From Gammaproteobacteria bacterium (lineage in GTDB: Bacteria > Pseudomonadota > Gammaproteobacteria > GRL18), in the NCBI GenBank assembly GCA_026994225.1, contig JALWRI010000064.1:24047-72861 (forward strand): DNA of 48,815 nt, given 5' to 3'. Below the pieces are notes generated by a model. The model saw nothing but the letters and a program-made list of their open reading frames with translations. It had not been told where the DNA came from and made no database searches. The translations under genes were made by a program, and so were the position numbers. Each line of letters begins with the position of its first letter. The stretch's first letter is position 1. Below are positions 34,839-45,989 of this stretch, in pieces.

Positions 34839-35375
34839 ATGTTTAAAACGATACTTACGCTGCCTGAAAAGAGAAGTTACTGGATTTTTTGGTTACTTTT
34901 AGGGGCTACATTTGAAGCAGTGGCACTCTATTATCAATATATATTGGAATATGATCCCTGTGTATTATGTATTCATGTACGAATTATTATGCTAGGGATT
35001 ATTCTGATATCATTGATGGCTCTATTTTTATATCAAAATTGGTTTGGAAGACTGTTATTCCAAATATTAATAACCCTATTAGGAGGGATATTAGTCGAAC
35101 GTTCGTATCAGTTATTAGGTACTGAACGAGGGTTTGTTTCTGGTAGTTGTAGCATGGATTTAGGCTTTCCTTCCTGGTTTGCTTTAGATAGTTGGATGCC
35201 TGGTATCTTTAAAGTATGGGAAGCATGTGGTTATACCCCAAAATTATTATTTGGTATTACGATGGCTGAGGCTTTAATGGTCTTTTCTGTCATTATGTTA
35301 TGTACTTGTGTCATAGAGTTAATAGGTGTGTTACTGGTGAAAAGAGCAAATGTTCCTAAAAGTGAGGCAAGGTAG
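34839..35375 (+). CDS. dsbB: Disulfide bond formation protein B
   Basis: This 178-residue inner-membrane protein has four membrane segments and oxidises DsbA by passing electrons to quinone. The redox pair is C41/C44 in CVLC, and the second periplasmic loop has C104 in SGSCS and C130 in WEACGY; all four essential cysteines of E. coli DsbB are at the same positions. The C-terminus carries a short basic tail. It stands alone between speD and glyA. Confidence 0.96.
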   Translation: MFKTILTLPEKRSYWIFWLLLGATFEAVALYYQYILEYDPCVLCIHVRIIMLGIILISLMALFLYQNWFGRLLFQILITLLGGILVERSYQLLGTERGFVSGSCSMDLGFPSWFALDSWMPGIFKVWEACGYTPKLLFGITMAEALMVFSVIMLCTCVIELIGVLLVKRANVPKSEAR

Positions 35376-35447
35376 AATATGGTGATAACGTAATAAGAGT
35401 GGTAGAATAACCGGATTTTTTCATAGTTAGTGAAGGGGCGTTAGGTA

Positions 35448-36704
35448 ATGTTTTCTAAAAAAATGACCATTGCAGGGTTTGATGATGAATTATGGCAAGC
35501 AATACAACAAGAAGAAGTACGCCAAGAAGAACATATCGAATTAATCGCATCAGAAAATTATACGAGTCCAAGAGTGATGCAAGCACAAGGCTCAGTATTG
35601 ACTAACAAATATGCAGAGGGATACCCAAAAAAACGCTATTACGGCGGTTGTGAAAATGTTGATATAGCAGAACAACTTGCAATAGATAGAGCTAAAACAT
35701 TATTTGGAGCAGATTATGCAAATGTACAGCCTCACTCGGGATCGCAAGCAAACGCTGCAGTGTATTTAGCCCTATTAAAACCGGGTGATACCATTATGGG
35801 GATGGATTTAGCACATGGTGGACATTTAACACATGGTTCTAAGGTTAATTTTTCAGGAAAATTATTTCATGCCGTTAGTTATGGCTTAGATGAAAAAACA
35901 GAAGAAATTGATTATGAGCAATTACGAGCTATGGCGTTAGAACATAAGCCTAGAATGCTGGTAGGAGGATTTAGTGCGTATTCACGTATAGTAGATTGGC
36001 AAAAATTTAGAGATATTGCTGATGAAGTGGGTGCTTATTTATTTGTAGATATGGCACATGTTGCAGGGTTAGTCGCTGCAGGTGTATATCCTAGCCCTGT
36101 ACAGATTGCAGATATTACAACCACTACTACGCATAAAACGTTACGAGGACCTCGGGGTGGACTTATCTTGGCGAAAGCAAATCCTGAAATTGAAAAGAAG
36201 TTAAATTCATTAGTTTTCCCAGGTACACAAGGTGGGCCATTAATGCACGTAATTGCAGCAAAAGCAGTCGCATTTAAAGAAGCAATGGAGGAAGATTTTA
36301 AACAATATCAACAACAAGTAGTTTATAATGCGCAAACGATGGCAAAGGTAATGATGGAACGAGGATATGCTATTGTTTCAAAAGGGACAGATAACCATTT
36401 ATTTTTAGTTAATTTAATTGCTAAAGGTATCACTGGTAAAGAGGCGGATGCCGCACTAGGTGCTGCCAATATCACGGTAAACAAAAACGCAGTACTCAAT
36501 GATCCACAATCTCCTTTTGTTACCAGTGGTATTCGTATTGGTACTCCTGCTATGACTACTCGGGGTTTTAAAGAAAAGGAAGCAAAGGATTTAGCACATT
36601 GGATTTGTGATATTTTAGATGATATCCATAATCAAGCAATGATTGCCAAAGTAAAGCAAAGTGTTATTGATGTTTGTCAACGTTTTCCTGTCTATGCAGA
36701 ATAA
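35448..36704 (+). CDS. glyA: Serine hydroxymethyltransferase
   Basis: This 418-residue PLP enzyme interconverts serine and glycine, making methylene-tetrahydrofolate. The PLP lysine is K230 in [15 protein letters not shown]. Blocks [25 protein letters not shown] and [14 protein letters not shown] are canonical. Length is exactly as usual. The site GAAGGGGCG lies ahead of the ATG. nrdR follows after 39 bases, a common pairing. Confidence 0.98.
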   Translation: MFSKKMTIAGFDDELWQAIQQEEVRQEEHIELIASENYTSPRVMQAQGSVLTNKYAEGYPKKRYYGGCENVDIAEQLAIDRAKTLFGADYANVQPHSGSQANAAVYLALLKPGDTIMGMDLAHGGHLTHGSKVNFSGKLFHAVSYGLDEKTEEIDYEQLRAMALEHKPRMLVGGFSAYSRIVDWQKFRDIADEVGAYLFVDMAHVAGLVAAGVYPSPVQIADITTTTTHKTLRGPRGGLILAKANPEIEKKLNSLVFPGTQGGPLMHVIAAKAVAFKEAMEEDFKQYQQQVVYNAQTMAKVMMERGYAIVSKGTDNHLFLVNLIAKGITGKEADAALGAANITVNKNAVLNDPQSPFVTSGIRIGTPAMTTRGFKEKEAKDLAHWICDILDDIHNQAMIAKVKQSVIDVCQRFPVYAE

Positions 36705-36743
36705 TAGCTTACTGTTATCTAAAGACTAAAAAGGACTATTATT

Positions 36744-37217
36744 ATGCATTGTCCTTTTTGTGGGAGTAATGATACGAAAGTCACTGATTCCCGTTTAGCA
36801 GATGCTGGAAATAGTGTAAAACGCCGAAGAAAATGTCATCAATGTAAAGAACGTTTTACCACATTTGAAACAGCAGCATTACAAATGCCACGTATTATCA
36901 AACACAATGGTAATCGGGAACCTTTTGAGTTGCGTAAATTAGAAACAGGAATATTACGGGCTTTAGAGAAACGACCGGTGGCAACAAAAGATATTGATCA
37001 TGCCATTCAACGTATTTTGCAAAAAATTCGGGGATGGGGTGAAAGAGAATGTGCAGCGAGCGTGGTGGGAGATTGGGTAATGGATGAATTACGTAAAATG
37101 GATAAAGTAGCGTATATTCGTTTTGCTTCCGTATATCGTAGTTTTCAAGATTTAGATGAGTTTCGACAAACTATAGATAATTTGGAAAAAAGCACTGAGG
37201 ATATCTCCCATGACTGA
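36744..37217 (+). CDS. nrdR: Transcriptional repressor NrdR
   Basis: This 157-residue repressor controls ribonucleotide reductase genes. The zinc ribbon uses C3, C6, C31 and C34 (CPFCG and CHQC), followed by an ATP-cone domain with [19 protein letters not shown] (about 53-71). It overlaps ribD by eight bases. Confidence 0.97.
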   Translation: MHCPFCGSNDTKVTDSRLADAGNSVKRRRKCHQCKERFTTFETAALQMPRIIKHNGNREPFELRKLETGILRALEKRPVATKDIDHAIQRILQKIRGWGERECAASVVGDWVMDELRKMDKVAYIRFASVYRSFQDLDEFRQTIDNLEKSTEDISHD

Positions 37218-38325
37218 TCTGCAAACGATGTATATGCAACAAGCATTACGTTTAGCTGAAAATGGTTTGCATACAACACATCCTAACCCCCGAGTAGGGT
37301 GTCTGTTAGTCAATGATACGGGGATTGTGGGGGAAGGCTGGCATCAGTATGCAGGACAAGAACATGCAGAAATTAATGCTCTACGTAATGCGGGAGAAAA
37401 GGCACAGGGGGCTACAGCATACGTAACATTAGAACCTTGTTGTCATTATGGACGAACACCGCCTTGTACAGAAGCCTTGATTAAGGCAGGGGTGAAAAAG
37501 GTTGTTGTTGCTATGCAAGATCCAAATCCTCAAGTTGCTGGTAAAGGATTGCAGCAATTATCTGGGCATGGTATTGAAGTATGTAGTGGTGTACTAGAAG
37601 ACCAAGCCAGAGCATTAAATCTTGGTTTTATTAAACGTATGCAAGATCAACTTCCTTTTGTTCGATGTAAATTAGCAACTAGTCTGGATGGACGTACTGC
37701 GATGGCATCAGGCGAAAGTAAATGGATTAGTTCAGAGGCATCACGGAAAGATGTACAACGTTTACGTGCATACAGTAATGCGATAATGACAGGTATTGGC
37801 ACTGTTTTAGCCGATGATCCTTCCTTAACGGTACGAGAGCAACAACTTATTCCTCCAGAACAACCATTACGGGTAGTATTGGATAGTAATCTGAAAATAC
37901 CTGTTGATGCGACCATGTTATCGTTACCAGGTGAAGTATATATAGTAACGACTAATCAGTGGGATAAAACGAAACAGATAAAAAAAGAAGCATTAGAAAA
38001 AATGGGTGTTAACATCATTAATGTAGCTACTCAAGATAATAAAATAAAGCTCAAAGAGGTATTAAAAATATTAGCTCAAAAAGAAATTAATGATGTTTTA
38101 TTGGAATGTGGTGCAACATTAGCTGGAGCAATGTTACAAGAAAATTTACTTGATCAGCTGGTTTTATATCTAGCACCTCATCTTATGGGAGATTTAGCAA
38201 AAGGCTTGTTTCATTTCCCTGAGATAAAATATATGTCTGAACGTATTGCTTTGGATATTCAGGATGTTCGCCGTTTTGAGAAAGATATTCGCATTATAGC
38301 CAATATTAAAAAAGCAGATGAATAA
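37210..38325 (+). CDS. ribD: Bifunctional deaminase/reductase RibD
   Basis: This 371-residue enzyme performs two riboflavin steps: deamination of the pyrimidine intermediate and reduction of its ribosyl chain. The N-terminal zinc deaminase has H52 and E54 in EHAEINAL and Cys 77 and 86 in [11 protein letters not shown]. The C-terminal reductase has [28 protein letters not shown] and [10 protein letters not shown]. The overlap with nrdR and the ribE that follows indicate an operon. Confidence 0.97.
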   Translation: MTDLQTMYMQQALRLAENGLHTTHPNPRVGCLLVNDTGIVGEGWHQYAGQEHAEINALRNAGEKAQGATAYVTLEPCCHYGRTPPCTEALIKAGVKKVVVAMQDPNPQVAGKGLQQLSGHGIEVCSGVLEDQARALNLGFIKRMQDQLPFVRCKLATSLDGRTAMASGESKWISSEASRKDVQRLRAYSNAIMTGIGTVLADDPSLTVREQQLIPPEQPLRVVLDSNLKIPVDATMLSLPGEVYIVTTNQWDKTKQIKKEALEKMGVNIINVATQDNKIKLKEVLKILAQKEINDVLLECGATLAGAMLQENLLDQLVLYLAPHLMGDLAKGLFHFPEIKYMSERIALDIQDVRRFEKDIRIIANIKKADE

Positions 38326-38348
38326 GAGAGTATTAAAAGTAGGTGATT

Positions 38349-39008
38349 ATGTTTACAGGTATTGTTGAAGCAGTAGGTAATATTGCTCGTATTGAGAATA
38401 ATGGTACAGATAGTCGTTTTTTTATTATCACGGGAAAATTAGATTTAATGGATGTAGCATTAGGCGATAGTATTGCCGTAGATGGGGTATGTTTAACGGT
38501 TGTTAGCTTGTTAGAAAATGGTTTTTGGACTGATGTATCTCAAGAGAGTTTATCCTTAACTAATTTATCCCGTGCGACAACAGGGTGTGCGGTAAACTTG
38601 GAAAAAGCATTAACACCTACTACCCGCTTGGGAGGTCATTTAGTGAGTGGTCATGTGGACGGATTAGGTACTATTATTTCTTGTCAAAAAGAGGGACGTT
38701 CACTGCGTTTTGGTATACAAGCACCAGATAATCTAGCACACTATATAGCTACAAAAGGTTCAATTTGTGTAAATGGCGTTAGTTTGACAGTCAATGCAGT
38801 AGATAAAGCTTGTTTCTTTTTAAATATTGTCCCACATACTTTAGAAGAAACAACATTAAGTAATGCTAAAGAAGGGACTGTGGTAAATCTGGAAGTAGAT
38901 TTAATTGCTCGATATTTAGAACGTTTGTTAACAGGAAAAATATCCGTCAATAATAGTGAAGGTATCACTGAACATTTTTTGGCAGAACATGGTTTTTTAC
39001 GTAGTTAA
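38349..39008 (+). CDS. ribE: Riboflavin synthase alpha chain
   Basis: This 219-residue enzyme dismutates two lumazine molecules to riboflavin. It has two similar halves: [10 protein letters not shown] with [11 protein letters not shown], then [12 protein letters not shown] and [12 protein letters not shown] start at ATG 38349, giving the universal MFTGIVE, rather than GTG 38343. AGGTGA is just upstream. It follows ribD by 23 bases. Confidence 0.97.
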   Translation: MFTGIVEAVGNIARIENNGTDSRFFIITGKLDLMDVALGDSIAVDGVCLTVVSLLENGFWTDVSQESLSLTNLSRATTGCAVNLEKALTPTTRLGGHLVSGHVDGLGTIISCQKEGRSLRFGIQAPDNLAHYIATKGSICVNGVSLTVNAVDKACFFLNIVPHTLEETTLSNAKEGTVVNLEVDLIARYLERLLTGKISVNNSEGITEHFLAEHGFLRS

Positions 39009-39031
39009 TTGCCTTTAATATAGGAATGTAA

Positions 39032-40141
39032 ATGAATTTTAATACCATAGAAGAAATTATTGAAGATATTCGCCAAGGTAAGATGGTCATTATTGTTGAT
39101 GATGAAGATCGAGAAAATGAAGGTGATCTATTAATGGCAGCTTCGTTAGTTACACCAGAAGATATTAATTTTATGGCTCGATATGGACGAGGATTAATTT
39201 GTCTCACCATTACAGAAAAACGTTGTGAACAGTTACAATTAGGTATGATGGTGAATGCAAATAGTGCTCAACATGGTACTAATTTTACCATCTCTATAGA
39301 AGCAGCAGAAGGGGTAACAACGGGCATATCCGCTGCAGATAGAGCAATGACTATCCAAACTGCGGTGGCAGCTGAAGCAAAACCTGAAGATATTGTTCAG
39401 CCAGGACATATTTTTCCTTTAAAAGCACAGCCAGGAGGGGTGCTAACACGTACAGGACATACAGAAGCAGGCTGTGATTTAGCACGTATGGCAGGTTTTG
39501 AGCCAGCAGCAGTGATTGTAGAAATTCTTAATGAAGATGGTACTATGGCTCGCCGTCCAGATTTAGAAAAATATGCTAAACAGCATCATTTAAAAATGGG
39601 CAGTATCGCAGATTTAATTGAATACCGTTTAAAAAATGAACGCACTATTGAGAAAAAAGCAGAATGTGTAATGCCGACTAATGTGGGTGATTTTCATTTA
39701 CATGCTTTTGAAGATTCCATAACCAAGACGGTACATTTAGCACTGGTTAAAGGGACCATTGATTCATCAAAACCAGTATTAGTACGGGTACATATGCATA
39801 ATACTTTATGTGATATATTGAGTAGTTTCAGACAAGAATGTGGTTGGCCATTAAATGATGTGATGCAGCGTATTGATGAAGAAGGTAGCGGTGTTATCGT
39901 CATTTTAAATGATCCGGACGAATACCGTCATATCTTGCAACAAGTAAAGTATTATCAATCCCACGATCAAGGACAAAGTATACAACAACGGGGTAAAGAG
40001 GATTTGTATACTTATGGTATTGGGGCGCAAATATTACAATGTTTAAATGTAAAAAAAATGCGAGTAATGAGTTCCCCTAAAAAAATGCATGGTTTATCTG
40101 GGTTTGGCCTGGAAGTGGTGGAATATATTACTGGTGAGTAA
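39032..40141 (+). CDS. ribB: 3,4-dihydroxy-2-butanone 4-phosphate synthase with degenerate GTP cyclohydrolase II domain (RibBX-type)
   Basis: This 369-residue protein has an intact DHBP synthase domain (about 1-200) with DDEDREN at 23-29, and [16 protein letters not shown], making the four-carbon unit of riboflavin. The C-terminal half (about 201-369) aligns with GTP cyclohydrolase II but lacks its zinc ligands: RVHSECLTGD is [10 protein letters not shown] here, and RCDCG is RQECG. The QEGRG catalytic region is also gone. This is the RibBX pattern described in other gammaproteobacteria, where this half has no GTP cyclohydrolase II activity. A separate ribA should exist elsewhere. The gene lies in the riboflavin run between ribE and ribH. 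Confidence 0.93.
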   Translation: MNFNTIEEIIEDIRQGKMVIIVDDEDRENEGDLLMAASLVTPEDINFMARYGRGLICLTITEKRCEQLQLGMMVNANSAQHGTNFTISIEAAEGVTTGISAADRAMTIQTAVAAEAKPEDIVQPGHIFPLKAQPGGVLTRTGHTEAGCDLARMAGFEPAAVIVEILNEDGTMARRPDLEKYAKQHHLKMGSIADLIEYRLKNERTIEKKAECVMPTNVGDFHLHAFEDSITKTVHLALVKGTIDSSKPVLVRVHMHNTLCDILSSFRQECGWPLNDVMQRIDEEGSGVIVILNDPDEYRHILQQVKYYQSHDQGQSIQQRGKEDLYTYGIGAQILQCLNVKKMRVMSSPKKMHGLSGFGLEVVEYITGE

Positions 40142-40179
40142 ATCAAATATATCCTTGATTCAATTAATATAGGTAATTT

Positions 40180-40659
40180 ATGATGTCAAAAATAAATAGT
40201 ATTGAAGGCGATTTGATAGTATCAAAAGATACACATTTTGCTGTATTAGTGAGTCGTTTCAATAGTTTTGTAGTAGAAAGTTTAGTCAGTGGAGCAATAG
40301 ATACATTATTGCGACATGGCGCAGATAAAAGCAATATTGATATTATTCGTGTACCCGGTGCAGTAGAAATGCCTATTGCAGCACAGCGTATTGCAAAAAA
40401 GGGAAAATACCAATCTATTATTGCCTTAGGGGCAGTTATTCGAGGTGGTACGCCCCATTTTGATTTTGTTGCTAATGAGAATGCGAAAGGATTAGCACAA
40501 GTTTCCTTACAGTATGATATACCTGTTGCTTTTGGGGTATTAACGGTAGATAGTATTGAACAGGCTATCGAACGCTCAGGAACAAAAGCAGGAAATAAAG
40601 GCAGCGAAGCGGCATTGTCTGCAATAGAAATGGTTAATGTATTAGATAAGTTATCGTAG
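40180..40659 (+). CDS. ribH: 6,7-dimethyl-8-ribityllumazine synthase
   Basis: This 159-residue enzyme forms the lumazine precursor of riboflavin. Blocks [39 protein letters not shown] and [18 protein letters not shown] are canonical. A second ATG lies one codon in. nusB follows after 53 bases, the standard order. Confidence 0.97.
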   Translation: MMSKINSIEGDLIVSKDTHFAVLVSRFNSFVVESLVSGAIDTLLRHGADKSNIDIIRVPGAVEMPIAAQRIAKKGKYQSIIALGAVIRGGTPHFDFVANENAKGLAQVSLQYDIPVAFGVLTVDSIEQAIERSGTKAGNKGSEAALSAIEMVNVLDKLS

Positions 40660-40712
40660 TCCATTAATTAAAAGAGTTTGATATTTTATTTTTTAACACT
40701 AGGAAGGTATCT

Positions 40713-41246
40713 GTGAATACTCGCTCACGGGCAAGACAACTTGCTGTACAAGCACTTTATCAGTGGTTATTAACAGCAGATGATATACAGGAGATCGATA
40801 CGCAATTTGTTGTTGGACAGGATATGAAAAATATTGATGTCAGTTATTTTCAGGAGTTATTACGCCAAAGCAGTCTTTTAGCTTCTGAATTAGAAATACA
40901 GATCACTCCTTTATTGAATAGAAAATTGACAGAAGTTGATCCAGTAGAGCGAGCCATATTATTAATATCAACATATGAGTTAACAATGCGCCTGGATATA
41001 CCCTATCGGGTAGTTATTAATGAAGGGGTGGAACTAGCAAAAATATTTGGTTCAGAGCAAGGACATCGTTTTATCAATGGTATTTTAGATAAATTAGCTA
41101 AAAAAATACGTCCAAAAGAAATAAAAACTAACTTGTTATCGTCTCAGTCCTCTGAATCTTCATCATTTAAACCTTCTAAATCATCACCTAAAATAAAAAA
41201 GAAAACGACCATAAAACTTAAAAAGAAAAGAGATATACAAGCATAA
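40713..41246 (+). CDS. nusB: Transcription antitermination factor NusB
   Basis: This 177-residue protein binds boxA RNA with S10 in rRNA antitermination. RSRARQLAVQALYQWL, DPVERAILLISTYEL, and PYRVVINEGVELAKIFG are standard. The start is GTG at 40713, with AGGAAGG ahead. The family core ends near residue 137; about 35-40 further residues form a Ser then Lys-rich tail (SSESSSFKPSKSSPK, IKKKTTIKLKKK), which is unusual and would add RNA-binding charge. Confidence 0.95.
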   Translation: MNTRSRARQLAVQALYQWLLTADDIQEIDTQFVVGQDMKNIDVSYFQELLRQSSLLASELEIQITPLLNRKLTEVDPVERAILLISTYELTMRLDIPYRVVINEGVELAKIFGSEQGHRFINGILDKLAKKIRPKEIKTNLLSSQSSESSSFKPSKSSPKIKKKTTIKLKKKRDIQA

Positions 41247-42218
41247 ATGGATGAATTTTCTTTAATTGATCAATATTGGAATCAAGAACAAACGTTTCGA
41301 CAAGATGTATTATTAGGTATTGGTGATGATTGTGCATTATTAAAAGTACCTGAACAACAGGTGTTAGCGGTATCAATGGATACCTTGTTAGCAGATGTTC
41401 ATTTTCCAGCCGATGCTTTAGCACAAAATATAGGGTATAAGTCGTTAGCAGTTAATTTAAGTGATTTGGCAGCAATGGGAGCAAAACCCGCTTGGGGGAT
41501 GTTGAGTATTACTTTACCTGCAATAGATGAGCAATGGATCAATGCATTTTATGAGGGATTTTCCAGATTGGCAAAAGCATATTCAATGCAGTTAGTAGGA
41601 GGTGATACAACGCAAGGTACATTAGCAGTAACGATACAAGTTATGGGCTTTGTACCAAAACAAGGAGCTTTACGGCGAAATAATGCACAAATTGGGGATA
41701 AAATTATAGTAACGGGTAAACTAGGTGCTGCAGCGTTAGGTTTACAGGTGTATTATAAAAAACTGTTGCTGTCCAAAACGGCTGAACAAGAAGCATTAAA
41801 TGCATTGCATTATCCTACACCGGCTATATCACAAGGGCGTTATTTGATAGAAATAGGGGCGCATGCAGCAATAGATATATCAGATGGATTACTTGCAGAT
41901 TTAGGTCATATATTAAAAAAAAGTGCAGTGTCTGCTATTATTGATACGGATGCTATTCCCTTAGCTGCGTGTTTACAAGAAATAAGCCTAGAACAAGCAT
42001 TACAATATGCTTGTTCTGGAGGTGATGATTATCAATTATGTTTTACCCTTTCAGCAGATAAAGTTGATTTACTTAAGAATATGGAGGGAGCATATAGTGT
42101 TATTGGAGAGGTTATTCCATTACAGTCCCCCCTTATTGAAGTTGTAGGAAAGCATAAAGAGATACTCTCTGCTGGTTCTTCAGGTTATATCCATTTTACA
42201 GGGAAATCCTTTGTATAA
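41247..42218 (+). CDS. thiL: Thiamine-monophosphate kinase
   Basis: This 323-residue enzyme phosphorylates thiamine monophosphate to the diphosphate. GIGDDCALL, SMDTLLADVHF, KSLAVNLSDLAAMGA, VGGDTTQG and AIDISDGLLADL are the family blocks for ATP, magnesium and substrate. It begins directly after the nusB stop and overlaps pgpA. Confidence 0.97.
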   Translation: MDEFSLIDQYWNQEQTFRQDVLLGIGDDCALLKVPEQQVLAVSMDTLLADVHFPADALAQNIGYKSLAVNLSDLAAMGAKPAWGMLSITLPAIDEQWINAFYEGFSRLAKAYSMQLVGGDTTQGTLAVTIQVMGFVPKQGALRRNNAQIGDKIIVTGKLGAAALGLQVYYKKLLLSKTAEQEALNALHYPTPAISQGRYLIEIGAHAAIDISDGLLADLGHILKKSAVSAIIDTDAIPLAACLQEISLEQALQYACSGGDDYQLCFTLSADKVDLLKNMEGAYSVIGEVIPLQSPLIEVVGKHKEILSAGSSGYIHFTGKSFV

Positions 42219-42699
42219 AAACAATGTAGTCGTCAAAAAACAAGATATATTTACCCGACCTTGCTATTTTTTGGCATTTGGTTTTGGCAGTGGTTTAATG
42301 CCTAAAGCACCTGGAACATGGGGAACATTAATGGCTATCCCTTGCTATATTTTATTACAGATGTTGTCCTGGAAGATGTACATTTCATTGTTGCTTTGTG
42401 CTTTCATCATAGGTATCTGGTTATGTGATAGTGTGAGTAAAGATATGGGGGTACATGATCACGGTGGTATAGTATGGGATGAATTTGTTGGCTATTGGAT
42501 TACTATGGCATGGGTGAACATCTCATGGTTGCATATAGTATTGGGATTTATTTTATTTCGAATTTTTGATATATGGAAACCTTATCCTGTTTCATGGTGT
42601 GATAAAAATATATCGGGTGGATTAGGAATTATGTTAGATGATGTGATAGCTGGTATCTATGCAGGCATTTTTTTACTTGGCATGAGTTATTGGTTGTAA
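42211..42699 (+). CDS. pgpA: Phosphatidylglycerophosphatase A
   Basis: This 162-residue membrane enzyme removes the phosphate in phosphatidylglycerol synthesis. Blocks FGFGSGLMPKAPGTWGTL, DHGGIVWDEFVGYW and LDDVIAGIYAG fit PgpA. The start is a TTG at 42211 with AGGGA ahead; it overlaps the thiL stop. No better start lies in frame. It is the last gene of the run. Confidence 0.95.
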   Translation: MYKNNVVVKKQDIFTRPCYFLAFGFGSGLMPKAPGTWGTLMAIPCYILLQMLSWKMYISLLLCAFIIGIWLCDSVSKDMGVHDHGGIVWDEFVGYWITMAWVNISWLHIVLGFILFRIFDIWKPYPVSWCDKNISGGLGIMLDDVIAGIYAGIFLLGMSYWL

Positions 42700-42820
42700 A
42701 AATAGGAGTTAAAGGTTTTGTATTTGGCAATTATCTATGCTAAATTCCCCATGCTTTTCATGTAAATTTCTATGAGTGGTAGTAAATTATATACTTTTAT
42801 AAAAAAATAGTAATTAATGG

Positions 42821-42849
42821 TTGACTTGCTTATCGAAATTCGACATAAT
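42821..42849 (+). promoter_or_regulatory. Sigma-70 promoter of the tRNA-tuf operon
   Basis: TTGACT at 42821-42826, a 17-base spacer, and CATAAT at 42844-42849 form a near-consensus promoter, followed by a GC-rich discriminator CGCCC, a mark of stringently controlled stable-RNA promoters. tRNA-Tyr begins 21 bases after the -10. Confidence 0.85.
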
Positions 42850-42870
42850 CGCCCATTCTAAAGTATTGCT

Positions 42871-42955
<85 letters not shown>

Positions 42956-42982
42956 TTTTAATTTTATATTACTAAGTTTTTA

Positions 42983-43056
<74 letters not shown>

Positions 43057-43087
43057 ATTTTTATACAGGTAGTATTTAGAGTAGTTA

Positions 43088-43162
<75 letters not shown>

Positions 43163-43232
43163 TATGTTGTGTCAATATACTTTGTTTATTTTGGCGTGTT
43201 TACAGGCAATAACCAGATTATAAGGTCAGAGA

Positions 43233-44423
43233 ATGTCTAAAGAAAAGTTTGAACGTACGAAACCCCATGTGAATGTAGGCACAATCGGTCACGTGGATCA
43301 TGGAAAAACCACCCTGACAGCAGCGTTAACGAAAGTCATGGCAGAAAAGCATGGCGGAGAGACGAAGGCTTATGATCAAATTGATAGCGCACCAGAAGAA
43401 AGAGCTCGTGGTATTACGATAGCAACAGCGCATGTGGAATATGAATCAGATGTACGTCATTATGCTCATGTAGATTGCCCGGGACATGCGGACTATGTAA
43501 AAAATATGATTACGGGTGCGGCACAAATGGATGGTGCTATATTGGTTTGTAGTGCAGCAGATGGTCCTATGCCGCAAACACGTGAGCATATATTGTTATC
43601 TCGTCAAGTAGGTGTACCTTATATTGTTGTCTATCTGAATAAAGCAGATATGGTTGACGATGAAGAGTTATTAGAATTAGTAGAAATGGAAGTACGGGAA
43701 TTATTAGATCAATATGAATTTCCTGGTGATGATACACCGATAGTGACAGGTTCAGCCTTAAAGGCATTAGAAGGTGATCAAAGTGATATAGGTGTTCCCT
43801 CTATTTATAAATTAATAGATGAAATGGATGCGTATATTCCTGAGCCAGAGCGTGCAATTGATGGTGATTTTGTAATGCCCGTAGAGGATGTATTCTCTAT
43901 ATCAGGTCGGGGTACAGTGGTAACCGGACGTATCGAACGGGGTATAATTAATGTTGGTGATGATGTAGAAATTGTTGGTATTAAAGATACGGCAACCACA
44001 ACTTGTACCGGTGTAGAAATGTTCCGCAAATTACTGGATCAAGGTATGGCGGGAGATAATGTAGGTGTTTTATTACGTGGTATCAAGCGTGAAGATGTAG
44101 AACGTGGTCAGGTTTTAGCAAAACCAGGTAGTATTACCCCACATACTAAATTTGAAGCAGAAATTTATATATTATCAAAAGAGGAAGGTGGTCGTCATAC
44201 GCCCTTCTTTAAAGGGTATCGTCCCCAGTTTTATTTTAGAACGACCGACGTAACGGGAGCCTGTGATTTACCTGAAGGGGTAGAGATGGTTATGCCTGGC
44301 GATAATGTACAAATGACGGTAAGTTTAATTGCACCGATTGCGATGGAAGAAGGTTTGCGCTTTGCGATTCGTGAAGGTGGCCGTACAGTAGGCGCCGGTG
44401 TTGTTGCTAAAATTATTGAATAA
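43233..44423 (+). CDS. tuf: Elongation factor Tu
   Basis: This 396-residue GTPase brings aminoacyl-tRNA to the ribosome. G1 is GHVDHGKT, switch and G3 include [22 protein letters not shown] (first part), and G4 is NKAD. The C-terminal barrel ends in [16 protein letters not shown]. Its position after the Tyr-Gly-Thr tRNAs and before tRNA-Trp and secE marks it as the tufB copy. Confidence 0.99.
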   Translation: MSKEKFERTKPHVNVGTIGHVDHGKTTLTAALTKVMAEKHGGETKAYDQIDSAPEERARGITIATAHVEYESDVRHYAHVDCPGHADYVKNMITGAAQMDGAILVCSAADGPMPQTREHILLSRQVGVPYIVVYLNKADMVDDEELLELVEMEVRELLDQYEFPGDDTPIVTGSALKALEGDQSDIGVPSIYKLIDEMDAYIPEPERAIDGDFVMPVEDVFSISGRGTVVTGRIERGIINVGDDVEIVGIKDTATTTCTGVEMFRKLLDQGMAGDNVGVLLRGIKREDVERGQVLAKPGSITPHTKFEAEIYILSKEEGGRHTPFFKGYRPQFYFRTTDVTGACDLPEGVEMVMPGDNVQMTVSLIAPIAMEEGLRFAIREGGRTVGAGVVAKIIE

Positions 44424-44436
44424 CAGAAAATAAACT

Positions 44437-44468
44437 GGAAAGGATAGCAACATCTTGTTATCCTTTCC
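44437..44468 (+). terminator. Hairpin after tuf
   Basis: A 10-bp stem GGAAAGGATA/TATCCTTTCC (44437-44446 with 44459-44468) follows the tuf stop by 13 bases. There is no T tract directly after it, so it may be a processing or stability hairpin rather than a full terminator; transcription may continue into tRNA-Trp. Confidence 0.6.
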
Positions 44469-44499
44469 GGTGTTGATGTTCTTCAATTAAAAACTTTTT

Positions 44500-44575
<76 letters not shown>

Positions 44576-44608
44576 CTATAATCTTTAATATCCTTGTTGT
44601 AAAAATAC

Positions 44609-44956
44609 ATGTCTGATAAATTAAAACTCAGTATTGCGGCGTTGATAGTAGTAGTTGCTCTTATCTTATTTTATGTTTTTCCTGAATATTCGGTACTTAT
44701 GCGAGTATTAGGGTTGTTATTTATGTTTGGAGTGGCAGCCTTTATAGCAGCGCAAACGGTGTTAGGAAAAGATACTATTACTTTTGTTCGTAGCGCAATT
44801 ATTGAAGTAAAAAAAGTAGTTTGGCCGAGTAAAAAAGAAACCATGCAGACGACTTTAATAGTAGGTGTGATGGTATTTATTGTGGGTTTAATGTTATGGA
44901 TATTTGATCTTATTCTGGCATCAGGAGTGAGTTATTTAACTGGGCAAGGAAGTTAA
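44609..44956 (+). CDS. secE: Preprotein translocase subunit SecE
   Basis: This 115-residue membrane protein stabilises SecY in the Sec translocon. Two N-terminal membrane segments (about 5-24 and 30-50) precede the conserved amphipathic part [13 protein letters not shown] and the third segment. This is the three-segment enterobacterial type. nusG starts two bases after its stop. Confidence 0.97.
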   Translation: MSDKLKLSIAALIVVVALILFYVFPEYSVLMRVLGLLFMFGVAAFIAAQTVLGKDTITFVRSAIIEVKKVVWPSKKETMQTTLIVGVMVFIVGLMLWIFDLILASGVSYLTGQGS

Positions 44957-44958
44957 TT

Positions 44959-45492
44959 ATGAGCTTACGTTGGTATGTTGTACATGCGTATTCAGGTTAT
45001 GAAAAGCGTGTAAAAGAAGCGATAGAAGAACGAGTAGAACGCTTCAATATGGCAGATAAATTTGGATTGGTTTTAGTTCCAACAGAAGAAGTGATTGAAA
45101 TTCGGGGTGGAAAAAAACGTAAAAGTGATAGAAAATTTTATCCTGGTTATGTTTTGGTGCAGATGGATTTAGATGATGAAACATGGCATTTAGTGAAAGA
45201 TGTGCCTCGTGTACTAGGATTTATTGGTGGTACGAGTGATCAACCGTCTCCTATTTCAGACAAAGAAGCAGAAGCCATTTTAGCACGGGTGCAAGAAGGT
45301 ACAGATAAGCCAAAACCTAAAATTTTATTTGAGGTAGGCGAGTTGGTGCGTATTATTGAAGGGCCATTTAATGACTTTAACGGTACGGTAGAAGATGTAG
45401 ACTATGAACGTAGTCGTATGCGTGTTTCTGTTTCTATATTTGGTCGTTCCACTCCAGTAGATTTGGATTTTACACAAGTAGAAAAAACATAA
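44959..45492 (+). CDS. nusG: Transcription termination/antitermination factor NusG
   Basis: This 177-residue factor binds RNA polymerase and links it to Rho or to the ribosome. The NGN domain has [15 protein letters not shown] and [10 protein letters not shown]; the C-terminal KOW domain has [22 protein letters not shown]. Its place between secE and rplK is universal. Confidence 0.98.
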   Translation: MSLRWYVVHAYSGYEKRVKEAIEERVERFNMADKFGLVLVPTEEVIEIRGGKKRKSDRKFYPGYVLVQMDLDDETWHLVKDVPRVLGFIGGTSDQPSPISDKEAEAILARVQEGTDKPKPKILFEVGELVRIIEGPFNDFNGTVEDVDYERSRMRVSVSIFGRSTPVDLDFTQVEKT

Positions 45493-45510
45493 GTATTAAC
45501 TGTTGATTAA

Positions 45511-45546
45511 TAGTGGGGAGCTTTGAAAGCGTTATAACCCAAAGGA
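45511..45546 (+). promoter_or_regulatory. L1 operator in the rplK leader
   Basis: The segment TAGTGGGGAG, a small GCTT/AAGC hairpin, then GTTATAACCC just before the rplK ribosome site resembles the L1-binding site of E. coli rplK mRNA and of 23S rRNA. Excess L1 is expected to bind it and stop translation of rplK-rplA. Confidence 0.65.
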
Positions 45547-45553
45547 GTTTATT

Positions 45554-45988
45554 TTGGCCAAAAAAATTGAATCATATATAAAATTGCAAGTCCCTGCTGG
45601 ACAAGCAAATCCTAGTCCTCCTGTTGGACCTGCTTTAGGTCAACATGGTCTAAATATTATGGAGTTTTGTAAGGCATTTAATGCAAAAACCCAAAATATG
45701 GAACAAGGGATGCCCATTCCTGTTGTTATTACTGTATATAATGACCGTAGCTTTACCTTTGAAACAAAAACACCTCCAGCTTCTATTTTATTAAAAAAAG
45801 CAGTAGGTATTACAAAGGGAAGTGGAGTGCCTAATCGTGATAAAGTAGGAAAAGTAAACCGTGAACAATTAGAAGAAATTGCTCAACAAAAAATGCCTGA
45901 CTTGTCGGCTGCAGATATGGATGCAGCCGTGCGTACTATTGCTGGTAGCGCACGTAGTATAGGTATTGAAACGGACGGAGTAGAATAA
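45554..45988 (+). CDS. rplK: 50S ribosomal protein L11
   Basis: This 144-residue protein forms the GTPase-associated centre with 23S r[42 protein letters not shown] and [11 protein letters not shown] are canonical. The start is a TTG at 45554, with AAAGGAG seven bases ahead; TTG may help set the level and sits just after the L1 operator. Confidence 0.98.
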   Translation: MAKKIESYIKLQVPAGQANPSPPVGPALGQHGLNIMEFCKAFNAKTQNMEQGMPIPVVITVYNDRSFTFETKTPPASILLKKAVGITKGSGVPNRDKVGKVNREQLEEIAQQKMPDLSAADMDAAVRTIAGSARSIGIETDGVE

Positions 45989-45989
45989 G

